From Strigamia acuminata (taxonomy: Eukaryota; Arthropoda; Chilopoda; Geophilomorpha; Linotaeniidae), in contig OX442315.1 in NCBI GenBank assembly GCA_949358305.1, forward strand, positions 35,614,427 to 35,678,426: DNA of 64,000 nucleotides, read 5' to 3'. The notes beneath the pieces were generated by a model, which was not told the DNA's origin, ran no database searches, and was given only the letters and a program-made list of their open reading frames with translations. A program made the position numbers and the translations under genes. Every line of letters begins with the position of its first letter. Within the stretch, counting starts at the first letter, position 1. This document shows, in pieces, positions 45,755 to 55,618 of this stretch.

Positions 45755-48700
45755 ATGGCGTCCAACAAAGAAAATTACATCAAATTGAACTGTTTCGATC
45801 TTCCAGCAGCAAATCAAACAATTTGGGAATTTTTTCTTATAAAATGGAGAAAATGTACGAAATCTGACTGGAAAAACACGCCGGAAGAAGGGAAAGCGTT
45901 CTCAACGGGAGTCGGGCGAAGAGCGTGGATAACGAGCAGTTGCAGGCAGAAGAAATTGATCGAATCCGGCAACATTTGTCTGTGGGATTTGAGACTTTGC
46001 AATCACGTCTTCCAGAAAATAGATTTCGGCGTCAGAAATGGATTGACGGAACGAAAAAAACAGCTTTTAAATGACTTGTCGGTGCTGGAGAACGACATTC
46101 ACCGCAAAAATAATTTTCTGATGACGAATGACGATTACGAGAGGAAGATCCAACAAATTGACCGCATTATAAAACATTTCGCGCCATCTGTGGAAGATCT
46201 ATTGAGCAAAATGAAGTTGCCAGATATAAAGAACGATTTCATCGCTCTCCAGTTAAAAGAAGTGGCAAATTCGTTGTTCAAGGCGAAGAAATACGAAGAA
46301 GCGATTCGATCCTACAGTCAGGCGATCGAATTGACCGAAATGACCAATAAATTGCTCGGAGAATTACATTCCAATCGATGTGCCGTTTACTTGACGATCC
46401 ACGACGGTGGCAAAAACATCGTTCGGGCATTGGAAGATGCGAAAAGAGCCGTTCAACTGTCGCCGAAGTGGTTTCGCGGTTATTATCGTTTGGGCTGCGT
46501 TTACCGACTTCGAGAGAAATACGAAAAGGCCTTTAAGTACTTCAGCATCGCTTTGGAATTGGAAAAGAACAGAATCGAAATAATCCCGCTGCGCGACGAA
46601 TGCGAGCGAAGAATTCCGAAACCGAAATCACCTCGCGAGATTTTGCTGCAAAACGGCGTTCACAGTCTCCAAGAAACCACCGACATCCTGAACGAGAGAT
46701 ATCAAACAAAGATGACTCCTGATGGACTGAAGAAGAGAAGCAAGTCTTCTAAAAACGAAAATCTAATGAAGGCGGAGTACTTGATGAGATTCGAAGAATC
46801 CGAACTGGATTTCAAGAAAATATTTGAATTGCTTTGGAAAGCGGTGGATCAAAAAAGCGCACTGGCACTTTACAACATCGCAAACATGCATAGATTAGGC
46901 TTAGGCGTTGAGATGGACATTGAAAAAAGCATTAAATTGCTCAAACGAGTTGCGTCGAGTCCGAAATCATCCGATCATTACGATGTTATTGGCATCGGTT
47001 GTGCCGAAAACGACTTGGCGTGTATGTATAGGAAGGGAATTGGTTTGCGCATCGATTTAGAAGAGTCGATCAAGTTTTACCGAAGGGCAGCTCATAATGA
47101 TAGCAGTTTCGGCGCCATAAACTTGGGTTTGTGTTATCTGAAAGGGACGGGTGTGGAATGTAATGAGGTAAAGGCCGTGCAATATCTAAAGCATGCGGCG
47201 AAGCTATTTGATGTTAATGCCGCGTTGATTTTGGCGAACTATTACTTAGCGAATGCGCAAGATGGCGAACAAGCGGCGGAATGGCATCGGCGAGCTGTTT
47301 CCCAAGGCAACTTGGAAGCCATTTCAAAATCGGACGAATTTAAGACTGAAATTGGTAAATTGAATCGCAAGTTTGCCAGAATTGATAAAGAAATGAAGCG
47401 TTGGGAAGAAATTAGCGGATTGGTCACGGCGGATCTGTCGATGAAGAAACGGAGAGAGAGATTCATGGAGAGGAGTTGTTCCGGAGACGGGAAATTCATT
47501 CGATCCATTTCGGAGGTTGTGGATAAATTTGACAAACAGCATCTGCCATTTGGCAACAAGAGCTACAATTTTGACGTTGAAGTTTTGGACGAGTTGTCGA
47601 AGAAGGGGTCGGTGACTGCCGGAGAACTGAAGAAAGGAATCGTTCACTTCAATCTGGCCGTCGATTTGTTAAAACGTGGTTGCGTGTTTGACTGTGTCCA
47701 CCATCTTGCGGAAAGTATTTGCATCTCCGATTTGGTTGTGGATTTGCGCGTTTGCCACGAGGTGATTGGTCTAACGGCAGCGATGGACGTCGATTTAACA
47801 ATCTTACCGACTTTCGATCGGGATTTGAGAGTGTGTATCGCGATGATTTATCTCGTGTGTTTAGATAAAGCCGAGGTCTATCTTAAGGAATGTATTCGGA
47901 TTTATCCCGATTTTGCTTGGTTCCACCAACTATTGTCCGCTACGTACGCATTTTTGCACGAAACTGCAAAAGGATTGAAAATGGTCACTTCTGCTTTGGA
48001 AAAGTTCCCGGATAATTTCCACCTTTGGTACGCTAAAGCAATTTTTCTGTATCAAACGAAAGGGTCAAATCACGAGGAGTTGATGCGCGCTTGCGAAAGG
48101 TATTTGTGTTTTGCGCCACCTGACGAGAGATCGGTGCCTCGGATTTACTACGTAATGGGGATACGAAACGAGGCTGAAAAGTATTACAAGATGGGTTTGG
48201 AAGCGCAGAAATTGCAGTTGCCTTATTTCTCGTCGGATGAATGTCCGGAAAAATCGTATCTGGAGTCATTTCTGGGTTTGTTCGAACCCACAGAACGAAT
48301 CGATGTGGCGCCGCCCGTTGACGATGATTTGAGAGAAATGAAACTGACCGATCCTGGTCGAGTTGCGATAATAACAGCACACAGGAAACAAATTGAGCAC
48401 ATGATTACACTTTATAGACGTAAGGTCGTTGTCAATGCGACTTTCGATCAGGGGTTGGAGCAAACTGCACCGTCCAGTTTGGCAAACATTCGACCGATCT
48501 TTTTGAACGAGATGGATCCATTCGCGCATCGTATATACGAGCAACGGGCGTTGAGTTTGGAGGTGATCGACGAGCCCGTGCTTGGAATGAATGGAATCCA
48601 CGTGATAGTACAGGACGGAAATGGGGATGCGGAGCGAATGTCCGTTTACAATGTCGATCAGGATATTTGGGTTCATGATAAGCTGGGTTATGGGTGCAAG

Positions 48701-48946
48701 ATTACCATTCGGAACCCTTATTACAAGATTGCGGTGGATGGAAAGCAAGCGATTCGTGTGGATGATGTTGAAAGTGTTGTTTTTGAAGCCGGTCGGGATA
48801 TGAGTCGTTGCCGCTATTGTGGAAAGACCGGTTCAGTGTTGAAGTGTGGCAAGTGTCGCAGAGCCGCTTATTGCTGTAAACAATGCCAGGTCAACGATTG
48901 GAAGATTTTGAAGCACAAGTTAATTTGTTATCCCAATTTGTTTTAA
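45755..48946 (+). CDS. TSM-8: TPR/Sel1-like repeat/MYND-finger protein, complete, 1063 aa
   Basis: Same architecture and length as TSM-1. A noncoding first exon ends at gtttcAG|GTAATG (45354/45355); the intron 45355-45754 ends in cttgcAG immediately before the ATG, so MASNKENYIKLN is the start and the six upstream codons are intron. TPRs about 160-270 (EAIRSYSQAIELTEMTNKLL), Sel1-like repeats about 345-505 (GTGVECNEVKAVQYLKHAAK), second helical region, globular segment with GYGCKITIRNPYYKIAVDG, MYND finger 1019-1058 with all eight zinc ligands. Compared with TSM-1 the second half is more diverged (the 740-860 region) than the first, suggesting the N-terminal half is homogenised by gene conversion with the truncated copies. 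Function unknown; no SET domain. Confidence 0.85.
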   Translation: MASNKENYIKLNCFDLPAANQTIWEFFLIKWRKCTKSDWKNTPEEGKAFSTGVGRRAWITSSCRQKKLIESGNICLWDLRLCNHVFQKIDFGVRNGLTERKKQLLNDLSVLENDIHRKNNFLMTNDDYERKIQQIDRIIKHFAPSVEDLLSKMKLPDIKNDFIALQLKEVANSLFKAKKYEEAIRSYSQAIELTEMTNKLLGELHSNRCAVYLTIHDGGKNIVRALEDAKRAVQLSPKWFRGYYRLGCVYRLREKYEKAFKYFSIALELEKNRIEIIPLRDECERRIPKPKSPREILLQNGVHSLQETTDILNERYQTKMTPDGLKKRSKSSKNENLMKAEYLMRFEESELDFKKIFELLWKAVDQKSALALYNIANMHRLGLGVEMDIEKSIKLLKRVASSPKSSDHYDVIGIGCAENDLACMYRKGIGLRIDLEESIKFYRRAAHNDSSFGAINLGLCYLKGTGVECNEVKAVQYLKHAAKLFDVNAALILANYYLANAQDGEQAAEWHRRAVSQGNLEAISKSDEFKTEIGKLNRKFARIDKEMKRWEEISGLVTADLSMKKRRERFMERSCSGDGKFIRSISEVVDKFDKQHLPFGNKSYNFDVEVLDELSKKGSVTAGELKKGIVHFNLAVDLLKRGCVFDCVHHLAESICISDLVVDLRVCHEVIGLTAAMDVDLTILPTFDRDLRVCIAMIYLVCLDKAEVYLKECIRIYPDFAWFHQLLSATYAFLHETAKGLKMVTSALEKFPDNFHLWYAKAIFLYQTKGSNHEELMRACERYLCFAPPDERSVPRIYYVMGIRNEAEKYYKMGLEAQKLQLPYFSSDECPEKSYLESFLGLFEPTERIDVAPPVDDDLREMKLTDPGRVAIITAHRKQIEHMITLYRRKVVVNATFDQGLEQTAPSSLANIRPIFLNEMDPFAHRIYEQRALSLEVIDEPVLGMNGIHVIVQDGNGDAERMSVYNVDQDIWVHDKLGYGCKITIRNPYYKIAVDGKQAIRVDDVESVVFEAGRDMSRCRYCGKTGSVLKCGKCRRAAYCCKQCQVNDWKILKHKLICYPNLF

Positions 48947-49164
48947 TTATATGTAAGCTAATTATTTCGTTTTAGTTTTTGTTGTACGAGTTTGTAAAAG
49001 TTTGGAGTGTTTTTTGTGTTGTAACATTTAATTCTACTGCGATTTATCATTCATTAACTTGTTTGTTTATACAACTCTGTCAATTAAATATAGATAAACG
49101 TTTTTTCAACAGTAAATGCAGAAAAGTCTTTTTGCAATAAATGCCATCTACCGTACCGCCCCGT

Positions 49165-50044
49165 TTAATAGCCCGGGTGTTTGATAAATAAACGTCGTAA
49201 ATTCGGAAAACTGGCTTTCAAAAACATGATGTCGTGCGGAGTGAATAATCTGATCTCGTCTGAAATTTTCTCCAACAAATACGTGCGCAATGTTGTGCTC
49301 GAACGTTGTTTGAGAAGATGAAATAGCGTGGGCCAGCGCGGATTTCTAAACTTCTTCAAAAGGGGCAATTCGTCGAGAATGAATAAACACGGCTCGGCCG
49401 TCATTGAGGGAAAGCAGATATCCAGAAACGTTAGATTCGTGCATCGGCCGAATAAACGATATCCTGCATCCGTAATTGAACTGTAGTTGTGGGACTGAAT
49501 AGAAAGATGCGTCAATAGCGGACAATTGTCAACGATTGCCGCTACGAGTTGATCCGTGCAATTTACCTCCAAAGACAACCGTTGAAGTAGCGGTAAACGC
49601 GGCAACACTCCGGTTAGAAGTTGTGGACAAATTCCTTGAATTCGTTCAACGTGTCAATCCACAAGGTGTTCACAAAGGCGGGCTATTCTGACTATTAAAA
49701 GATCAAAGGGCAGATAGAATTAACATTTTCAATTCCTTGAGTGATTTGGTGGCGGAATGAATGAATATTTCCGGCGGCAAAAATTGATCGGTGTGCCAAA
49801 GTTTCTCACACATACGGTCGTATATTATACCGCGAAAGGTGAATGGTTGTTTCGCTAATTTGTGCGAAATCGCGTCGAAATTATTGGTTATCGTCTGCAA
49901 ACAAAATTCTTGAAGAGTTGAAACTGATTTCCTGTACGGCATGTTGACTAGAAACAGCGATCGAATTAATTCAAGAACGTCTAAACTGTTTGTCCATCCA
50001 GCTGAGTTAACGTAGGACGTTACACGTCGCACGTCGCACGTCAC
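49165..50044 (-). pseudogene. LRR protein relic with frameshift and stop
   Basis: Two minus-strand blocks: about 50010..49703 (LDVLELIRSLFLVNMPYRKS to KSLKELKMLILSAL) and about 49690..49165 (IARLCEHLVD, stop, HVERIQGICPQLL to RRLFIKHPGY). They belong together: shifting frame once at about 49705 continues LPFDLLIVRIARLCEHLVD, after which a single TGA (about 49656) interrupts. The second block has regular LRR spacing (LPLLQRLSLEV; CPLLTHLSIQ; CTNLTFLDICF; FPNLRRLFIK). Related in style to the LRR genes at 5-9 kb but clearly diverged. One frameshift and one stop make it a pseudogene unless assembly errors intervene. Confidence 0.65.
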
Positions 50045-50576
50045 ACGTCGTTTGGGTTCGCCGCGCCCCCAGTGGCCTGTTTAATAAGTTGATTCACAAA
50101 TCGAATGCACTCCCACATCTTAAAATTTGAGATTTATATTCTTCTAATTCTGTTAGTTTGCACTCGATCTTGAAATTGTTAGAAACGAGAAATGCGTTGA
50201 ATACGCCCAAGTGCAGAAATTGGATTTGGAGATTCAACAGTACGGTATTTTACACTTTGAATGTTTATACTTAATAATAAAATTATACAACATATTTTTT
50301 AACAAACATAAACTTGTTTTTCGCAACTCATAAATTTCTATTTCACAGTAAAGTGACACAACCCAGTCATTCGATTTATTTCGTAAATTAATAGGCACCA
50401 CTATTTAAATTTGTTTAGTAAAATTAATTGAAATCGCACCGTAAATCAACAAAATCCATTCTCTGTGTGTTCCATGAATCTGTCACAAGCAAAATATGGC
50501 AGCCCCAGTGCAGCACTGCAATGCACATCAAAAGTGCAACTTAATAGTGTGACTCCATCTTGGGCACTCAAACACC

Positions 50577-51300
50577 TGTTATGAGTCATTGATTCTGGGA
50601 AACTAGGCAATTAGAAGATTACAGTGAAGGAGGAGTCAAGTACATCACTTGCTCTCAGTTGTACATATGAAATAGCACTGTTGGTGACACTGCCCAGATT
50701 AGCAGCGGGTGGGAACTCACATTCCCACACCTGTGAAAAGGACAGTGAAAGCACAGTTGCCTTCAGAACTTCAACTAGACCACAGCTCCAGTTTTTTTTC
50801 CAGTTTTGGTGAAGCCTAACAGCCAAGAGTGTGCTACACCAGGACCACTAAGCATGGGTTGGACTCAGCAGATATATGCCTAAAAACCAGGACCTTCTTC
50901 TAAAACCAGCCAAGAAGCCACAACTGAAAAGCCAGCAATGTTCCAGTCCAGTAGGAACACTGAACTTTTGAAAAGACTTGTGTGTGTTTGTGTTTTGTGC
51001 AACTAGACCAAGAAAATTGTGAGTAGTCCATTCCATTTGCCACCATTTTACTTTCTTGTCTTTTTATTGTTGTTAGAATGATTGAATTGTTAGCCATGCG
51101 TATTATATTTAGCTTAGCGTGATAATTGCCCTGTATTTGCAATTATTACTTGTGCAGATTGTTAGTAATTAATTGGCGTGAGCCAGCCTTATAAATAGGC
51201 GAATTAAATATCCATTTTTCTTTACTTTTATCTTAACATTGATTTAATAAACGAATTACATCTTAAGATGAAGTCTTGTTTGATTACCCATTGGTTCACA
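50577..51300 (+). mobile_element. Possible solo LTR
   Basis: A 724-bp segment starting TGTTATGAG and ending TTCACA, with TTATAAATA at 51189 followed 55 bp later by AATAAA (51246), an LTR-like order. No matching target duplication was found and no second copy is in the window. The interval 50045-51900 has no supported gene. Confidence 0.25.
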
Positions 51301-51967
51301 TTAAATTCCGCCGATTCACGAAAAAGACCTTGCCACAAATCCATGAATCCATGAATGTGATCTTTTCAAATCGAATAGTTTTCGACATTTAAAGGTTTTA
51401 AAATTGCTGTGTTGCGCCAATATTAAGACAATCTGTGTAGCTCAAAGTATGTGACGCTTGTTTCATTTCTAACTAACAACTTCAAGATCGAACTCCAACT
51501 AACTGAATTACACCAATTTAAACAGAGAGTCAATACATTTAAATCCAAAATCAAATTGCAGTTTACGTGGTTTTACGTGGTTTTGCACTGAATTTACGAA
51601 TAGAGGGCTTCGATCGTTACGCCGATGTAGTACAAAAGTTAAAATACCGGTATTTAAGTTTATTGTCCATAAAAAAGATGTTTGAAAAATACCAAAATAG
51701 AAACAAAAATTGGTAAATTTGCAAAATTGTGTTTTGGCCTAAAATGAATTACCGGTACCTAATGTGTTCTTGTGGAATGATGATTGCAATAAAGTTGGAT
51801 AAAGTTAGAGGACAGCCATGTTGTACGGTAAAATTAACATAAGTGAATTTATTAATTAAAATAGTACAGATGGCGCTGCGGAAGGCAAGCGCGTCATAAA
51901 ATTACACATTTTAAAGATGGAGTCTAAACACTCCAGTACCAATGGGAAATTGGGAAATTAAACCAAC

Positions 51968-52129
51968 CTTCAAATCCAAGTTGTTATTTTTCGCGTAACT
52001 ATCGATTGATTCATACGCGGAATATTCCATATTAACGCCCTGTTTGCAAATCAACTCCTTCAACGGACTTCGCATTTCCACCAATCTCATGATAGAAACC
52101 AAACTATGTGACGGTGACGACCACAACTC
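51968..52129 (-). CDS. Isolated candidate exon, unrecognised
   Basis: A 54-codon exon between AG (52131/52130) and a weak donor GTTGGT (51967), phase 0, reading ELWSSPSHSLVSIMRLVEMR to SYAKNNNLDLK. It looks protein-like but I recognise no family and no partner exons. Confidence 0.3.
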
Positions 52130-52351
52130 CTATCGCATGATAGTACCGGGTATAAGTCGCGTGAATTAGTGAATAGTAACGAGATAAATAAATACAACAG
52201 AGTTATCAAAACAAGACATTTATTGTTATCAAACAATATAAACAAATCTAAAGTTATACAAATGACTAATGCCGACATTTGGCAAGTTAAATACAAGTTA
52301 AACTATACATGAAATTGGCTGTAAAACAGCCCTGAAATAATATGATTACGG

Positions 52352-52572
52352 TTATTGGTGATCCGGGGTTCGGGAACGGCAAAACGCCCGCTCGACCGAG
52401 TTATAGATGTCGTCTGCGATAGCCGGGCTGGCTGTGTCCTCGCGGCTTCCGTCGGCGCTTCGTAATCGTGGAACTGCTTCGTTCGCGTTCCAGGTCCGTA
52501 TCGTGTAATGGTCCGTGTAATGCTTCTTGGTTCGATCCGAGAGGTGCGGTTGACTCATGTGCACCGCCACAA
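52352..52572 (-). CDS. Candidate 3'-terminal exon, unrecognised
   Basis: Starts after ccctAG (52574/52573) in phase 2 and reads VVAVHMSQPHLSDRTKKHYT, DHYTIRTWNANEAVPRLRSA, to CRSRTPDHQ and TAA (52352). Base composition is much higher in GC than the flanks and CpG is kept, consistent with coding. No further exons of the same gene were found; the sequence to the right (52610-55568) is LTR-like or repetitive. Confidence 0.4.
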
Positions 52573-52981
52573 CTAGGGTTGGAAATTGGTAATGAATAAA
52601 TGAAGTCATTTATTCGCCAAGGTTCCGCTTGCGAATTATATTTAATTCGCGATGTTGTGAGTTTAATAAATTAACTCAATAAATTGTATTCAATTTATTG
52701 TACGAATTTGATTCGTCATACAGTGAAATAAGTCTCGTGACTTACTTCGGTTGTTAACTTGTTGCCAAGTTTAAACAATTAAGGTGTATTTATCAACTAC
52801 AAAATATAATAAAGGTTAAACATCGCAACACACAATTGCCGTCAAAGTTCGCCTTGCTGAGCAGAACAGTATCGCGCGTGCCCTAAATAACAGTGCGGTG
52901 AGAGACGGCACTGGTATTCAGGGGGATATAGCCCGCAGTTCTGCACAACAGAATTAATCACCCGAGATACTACTCATAAGT

Positions 52982-53148
52982 AGACTGCTTTGGCACCATC
53001 ACCGAAGAGATATAACTTTCCCAAACACATAGTGCTACTGGCGGTAACTGCATGTTTTGCATGCAGACTGCTTTGGCACCATCAAGTGATGGAGTCAATC
53101 TCTTTCAGTAACAGTGCTACTAACGGTTACTAAATACTTTGGTATCAC
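52982..53148. repeat. 83-bp diverged tandem duplication
   Basis: agactgctttggcaccatca occurs at 52982 and 53065, with acatagtgctactggcggta / acagtgctactaacggtta later in each copy. Within LTR-like sequence. Confidence 0.75.
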
Positions 53149-53740
53149 ACGTGATTCTATTGTCCGACCACGAGGATACTTATGCGGGAGGCTTTCTCCT
53201 CGGCAAGACCGTTTGACGGAAACATTAACAGTCCGAACTTCGCCTTCAGTTGACGGGGGTTGCATGGCTCAGCAGAGCCATGCTATGCATGGACCGGTAG
53301 GCCCATGCCCTGAGTAAGAAACAGTTATTTGACATGCGGAACATACCAAATAACCAGAAATCAAGAACTACTTAACTTCCTGTTGTCAGGGAGTTTTATA
53401 CTCGGTGGGATTAAGTTCCACCAATCTCGTATCGCAGGAAGTGGATACGGAGATGCAAACTTGGATTATGCTAATCCTTGACATGAAACAGGAAATGGAT
53501 ACCGGGGACCGGAAGTGGATACCCAGGACACATTCCCAAGTCACACATTAATCCTTTAATCCGCAAGGTCACATTTCCAAGAATGTGACCAATTCTTCTT
53601 CCAAACATTCAATGCAATAATATATCTTTATATTATTGTCCAATTAAATAATCTACGTGAATATATTAACTACTTATTTAATATATATATCTTGTTATTC
53701 ATTTAATTCCGTATTTCGAATTTACCGCTGATCTGCGATA

Positions 53741-53754
53741 GCGCCATCTAGTGG
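53741..53754. promoter_or_regulatory. Perfect CTCF consensus match in LTR-like region
   Basis: GCGCCATCTAGTGG, reverse CCACTAGATGGCGC, fits CCASYAGRKGGCRS at all 14 positions. Confidence 0.45.
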
Positions 53755-53829
53755 CGACATTGCGCATTGACAAATGCGGTTTTAGCAGACGATTCTCTGT
53801 AATTTCGGCCGTGATATTTCGATATCATG

Positions 53830-54300
53830 AAGATTGAATTGTTTATTCTTATCAAACGAACATATTTGTAATTAAAACACCATAAATAACTTTATTTAGG
53901 AATTACATTGGTTCTACAACAAATACAGTAGAATTACCGTCAAAATGGCACAACAGCGCCTTCTGGTGGAAAATCAGGCATTTATAGCCCTATTAATTTG
54001 TCACAAATCCCCCTTAAATAATTGGAAGTGTTTACACTTTCACTTATTTCTATCCTATTAATGGATATAAATGCTTTTGTCAGGCTTGATATATCTTGGG
54101 AGATGCTGTGACTTCCAATTCTGAATTTAGTTGTTTAACTCAATTAGATTGCCTAAGTTCAGGATTTTTCAATAGCACAAATTCGATTTTGTTCTACGTA
54201 ATTTAGTCAAGTTTATTAATAAATAATAAAACTTCCTTCCGATTATATTGACAATTAAGCATCATCACGTCCCCCTTAATTGTCGTAACTATAGTCAATT
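53830..54300 (-). mobile_element. LTR debris with two polypurine-tract-like sites
   Basis: On the minus strand TTTAAGGGGGA (about 54018) is followed by TTTGTGACAAATTAATAGGG, a TATA box (GGGCTATAAATGCC) and AATAAAG about 100 bp on, an LTR-like order. A second AATTAAGGGGGA lies at about 54283. Boundaries cannot be set without a partner LTR. Confidence 0.35.
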
Positions 54301-54689
54301 CTTTAGAAAAGACATCGTATTTTTTCTTATCATGTTTAGTCAATAAGATTCCTTACAAAATTTTGAGCTTGCGCCATTGCGAATTTCCGAGCTCTCTTAG
54401 CTCGCTTTAACAATTTTCGGCCCTTTTTCTTGGATAGTTACACGGTGATGTATAGTGTAACTTGTGTCGTATCTCTAACGACTGCAAACCTGGAGTTGGC
54501 ATTCGAACACGTCAGTGTGTATGTGCCGATTGCAAACATTGGTTTGTAATCAAAGTTTCTTCACATCCAGCTGTGTTTGGTAATTGAAAACGCTTGTTTT
54601 CAGTTCTTGCTGCGATCCGGGTTTTTATCCACTTAATTTCTAATAAATTAAGCAGAAACCGCAGGTGAATGCTATAAAAGACTTACAAT

Positions 54690-55568
54690 CGGCGGCCTTA
54701 AATTATCTAGGGGTTAAGTTTAAGGAAAAGAAATAAAAAGACAGTTTTATTAATAAAAATCACAAATATGTATTTATTCGTTTAAATTACAATGACTAGT
54801 TAAAAATATCACAATGGCGACAAGTCGCGAAATGAAATGAGCGGGAACAATGGAAGGGCTTGCAACGACTGTTGCAAGCTACAAAGCGCTAAAATGGCGC
54901 TTAAACAACACACAGTTGTTAGGCGAAGGCGAATTGTCTTCGTTTGCTGAACTCACGAACGATGGTCGAAGACGATGGTTCTCGTGGGCTCCTTCTACGG
55001 CTCGTGCGACGGCTCGGCGGCGGTGGTTGACGGCTGTAGGCGTCCGGCTCTCGTACGATGGCGGTGGCTGTCGTTCGCGCGGCAGCGACGGCGATGGTTC
55101 ACGATCGTCGGGAAACTTCTTCTTCTCGTTTGCTGGAATTAGCTACGGCTAATTCAAGCAGAATTGCTGGCTTTGTGCTTTGGGTGGCACAAAGATAGCA
55201 GGTGAAACTGAGTTACAACGGTCCTCTATCAATACGTATTGTCGGAGCAGATATCGCAGTGATGTTGAGGTTGTTGTTGTATTTTTCAGAGTCCCGATTT
55301 GAGCCAAGACGCGAGCCCAGCACGCTTCAATATTGCGCAGAAAACCTGCGCACTTAGCTCAAATGGGTGCAACTAGTGGTTATTACACCATATTGCATCA
55401 TAACGGCTAATAACCGTTTTCACCCCGGACAACCTGGGGTGATATGTGCCTAGAGAGGATTTCTCCCCTCGGTCACATGATCTGACTTGGCGTGTGCCAC
55501 AGTCAAATTAATTAGAAGATAATTAATTTAATCTTCTAAGTTGGTGAATATTTTGAGATCACCACACA
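54690..55568 (-). mobile_element. Probable 3' LTR of the Ty3/gypsy element
   Basis: On the minus strand the polypurine tract AAATGGGGGGA (55580..55570, approximately) is followed by TGTGTGGTGATCTC from 55568, the expected LTR start. Poly(A) signals (AATAAATAC, AATAAAACTG) lie at about 54780-54740. The left boundary is uncertain because the 5' LTR is outside the window. The 100-codon plus-strand frame at 54850-55152 is incidental. Confidence 0.45.
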
Positions 55569-55618
55569 TCCCCCCATTTAAGACGAATCTTACATGGAGA
55601 GAAAATGAACGAACCAAT

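Noticed and set aside
54850-55152. 100-codon plus-strand frame
   Set aside because: Lies in the probable LTR on the antisense strand; simple R/G/S-rich composition.
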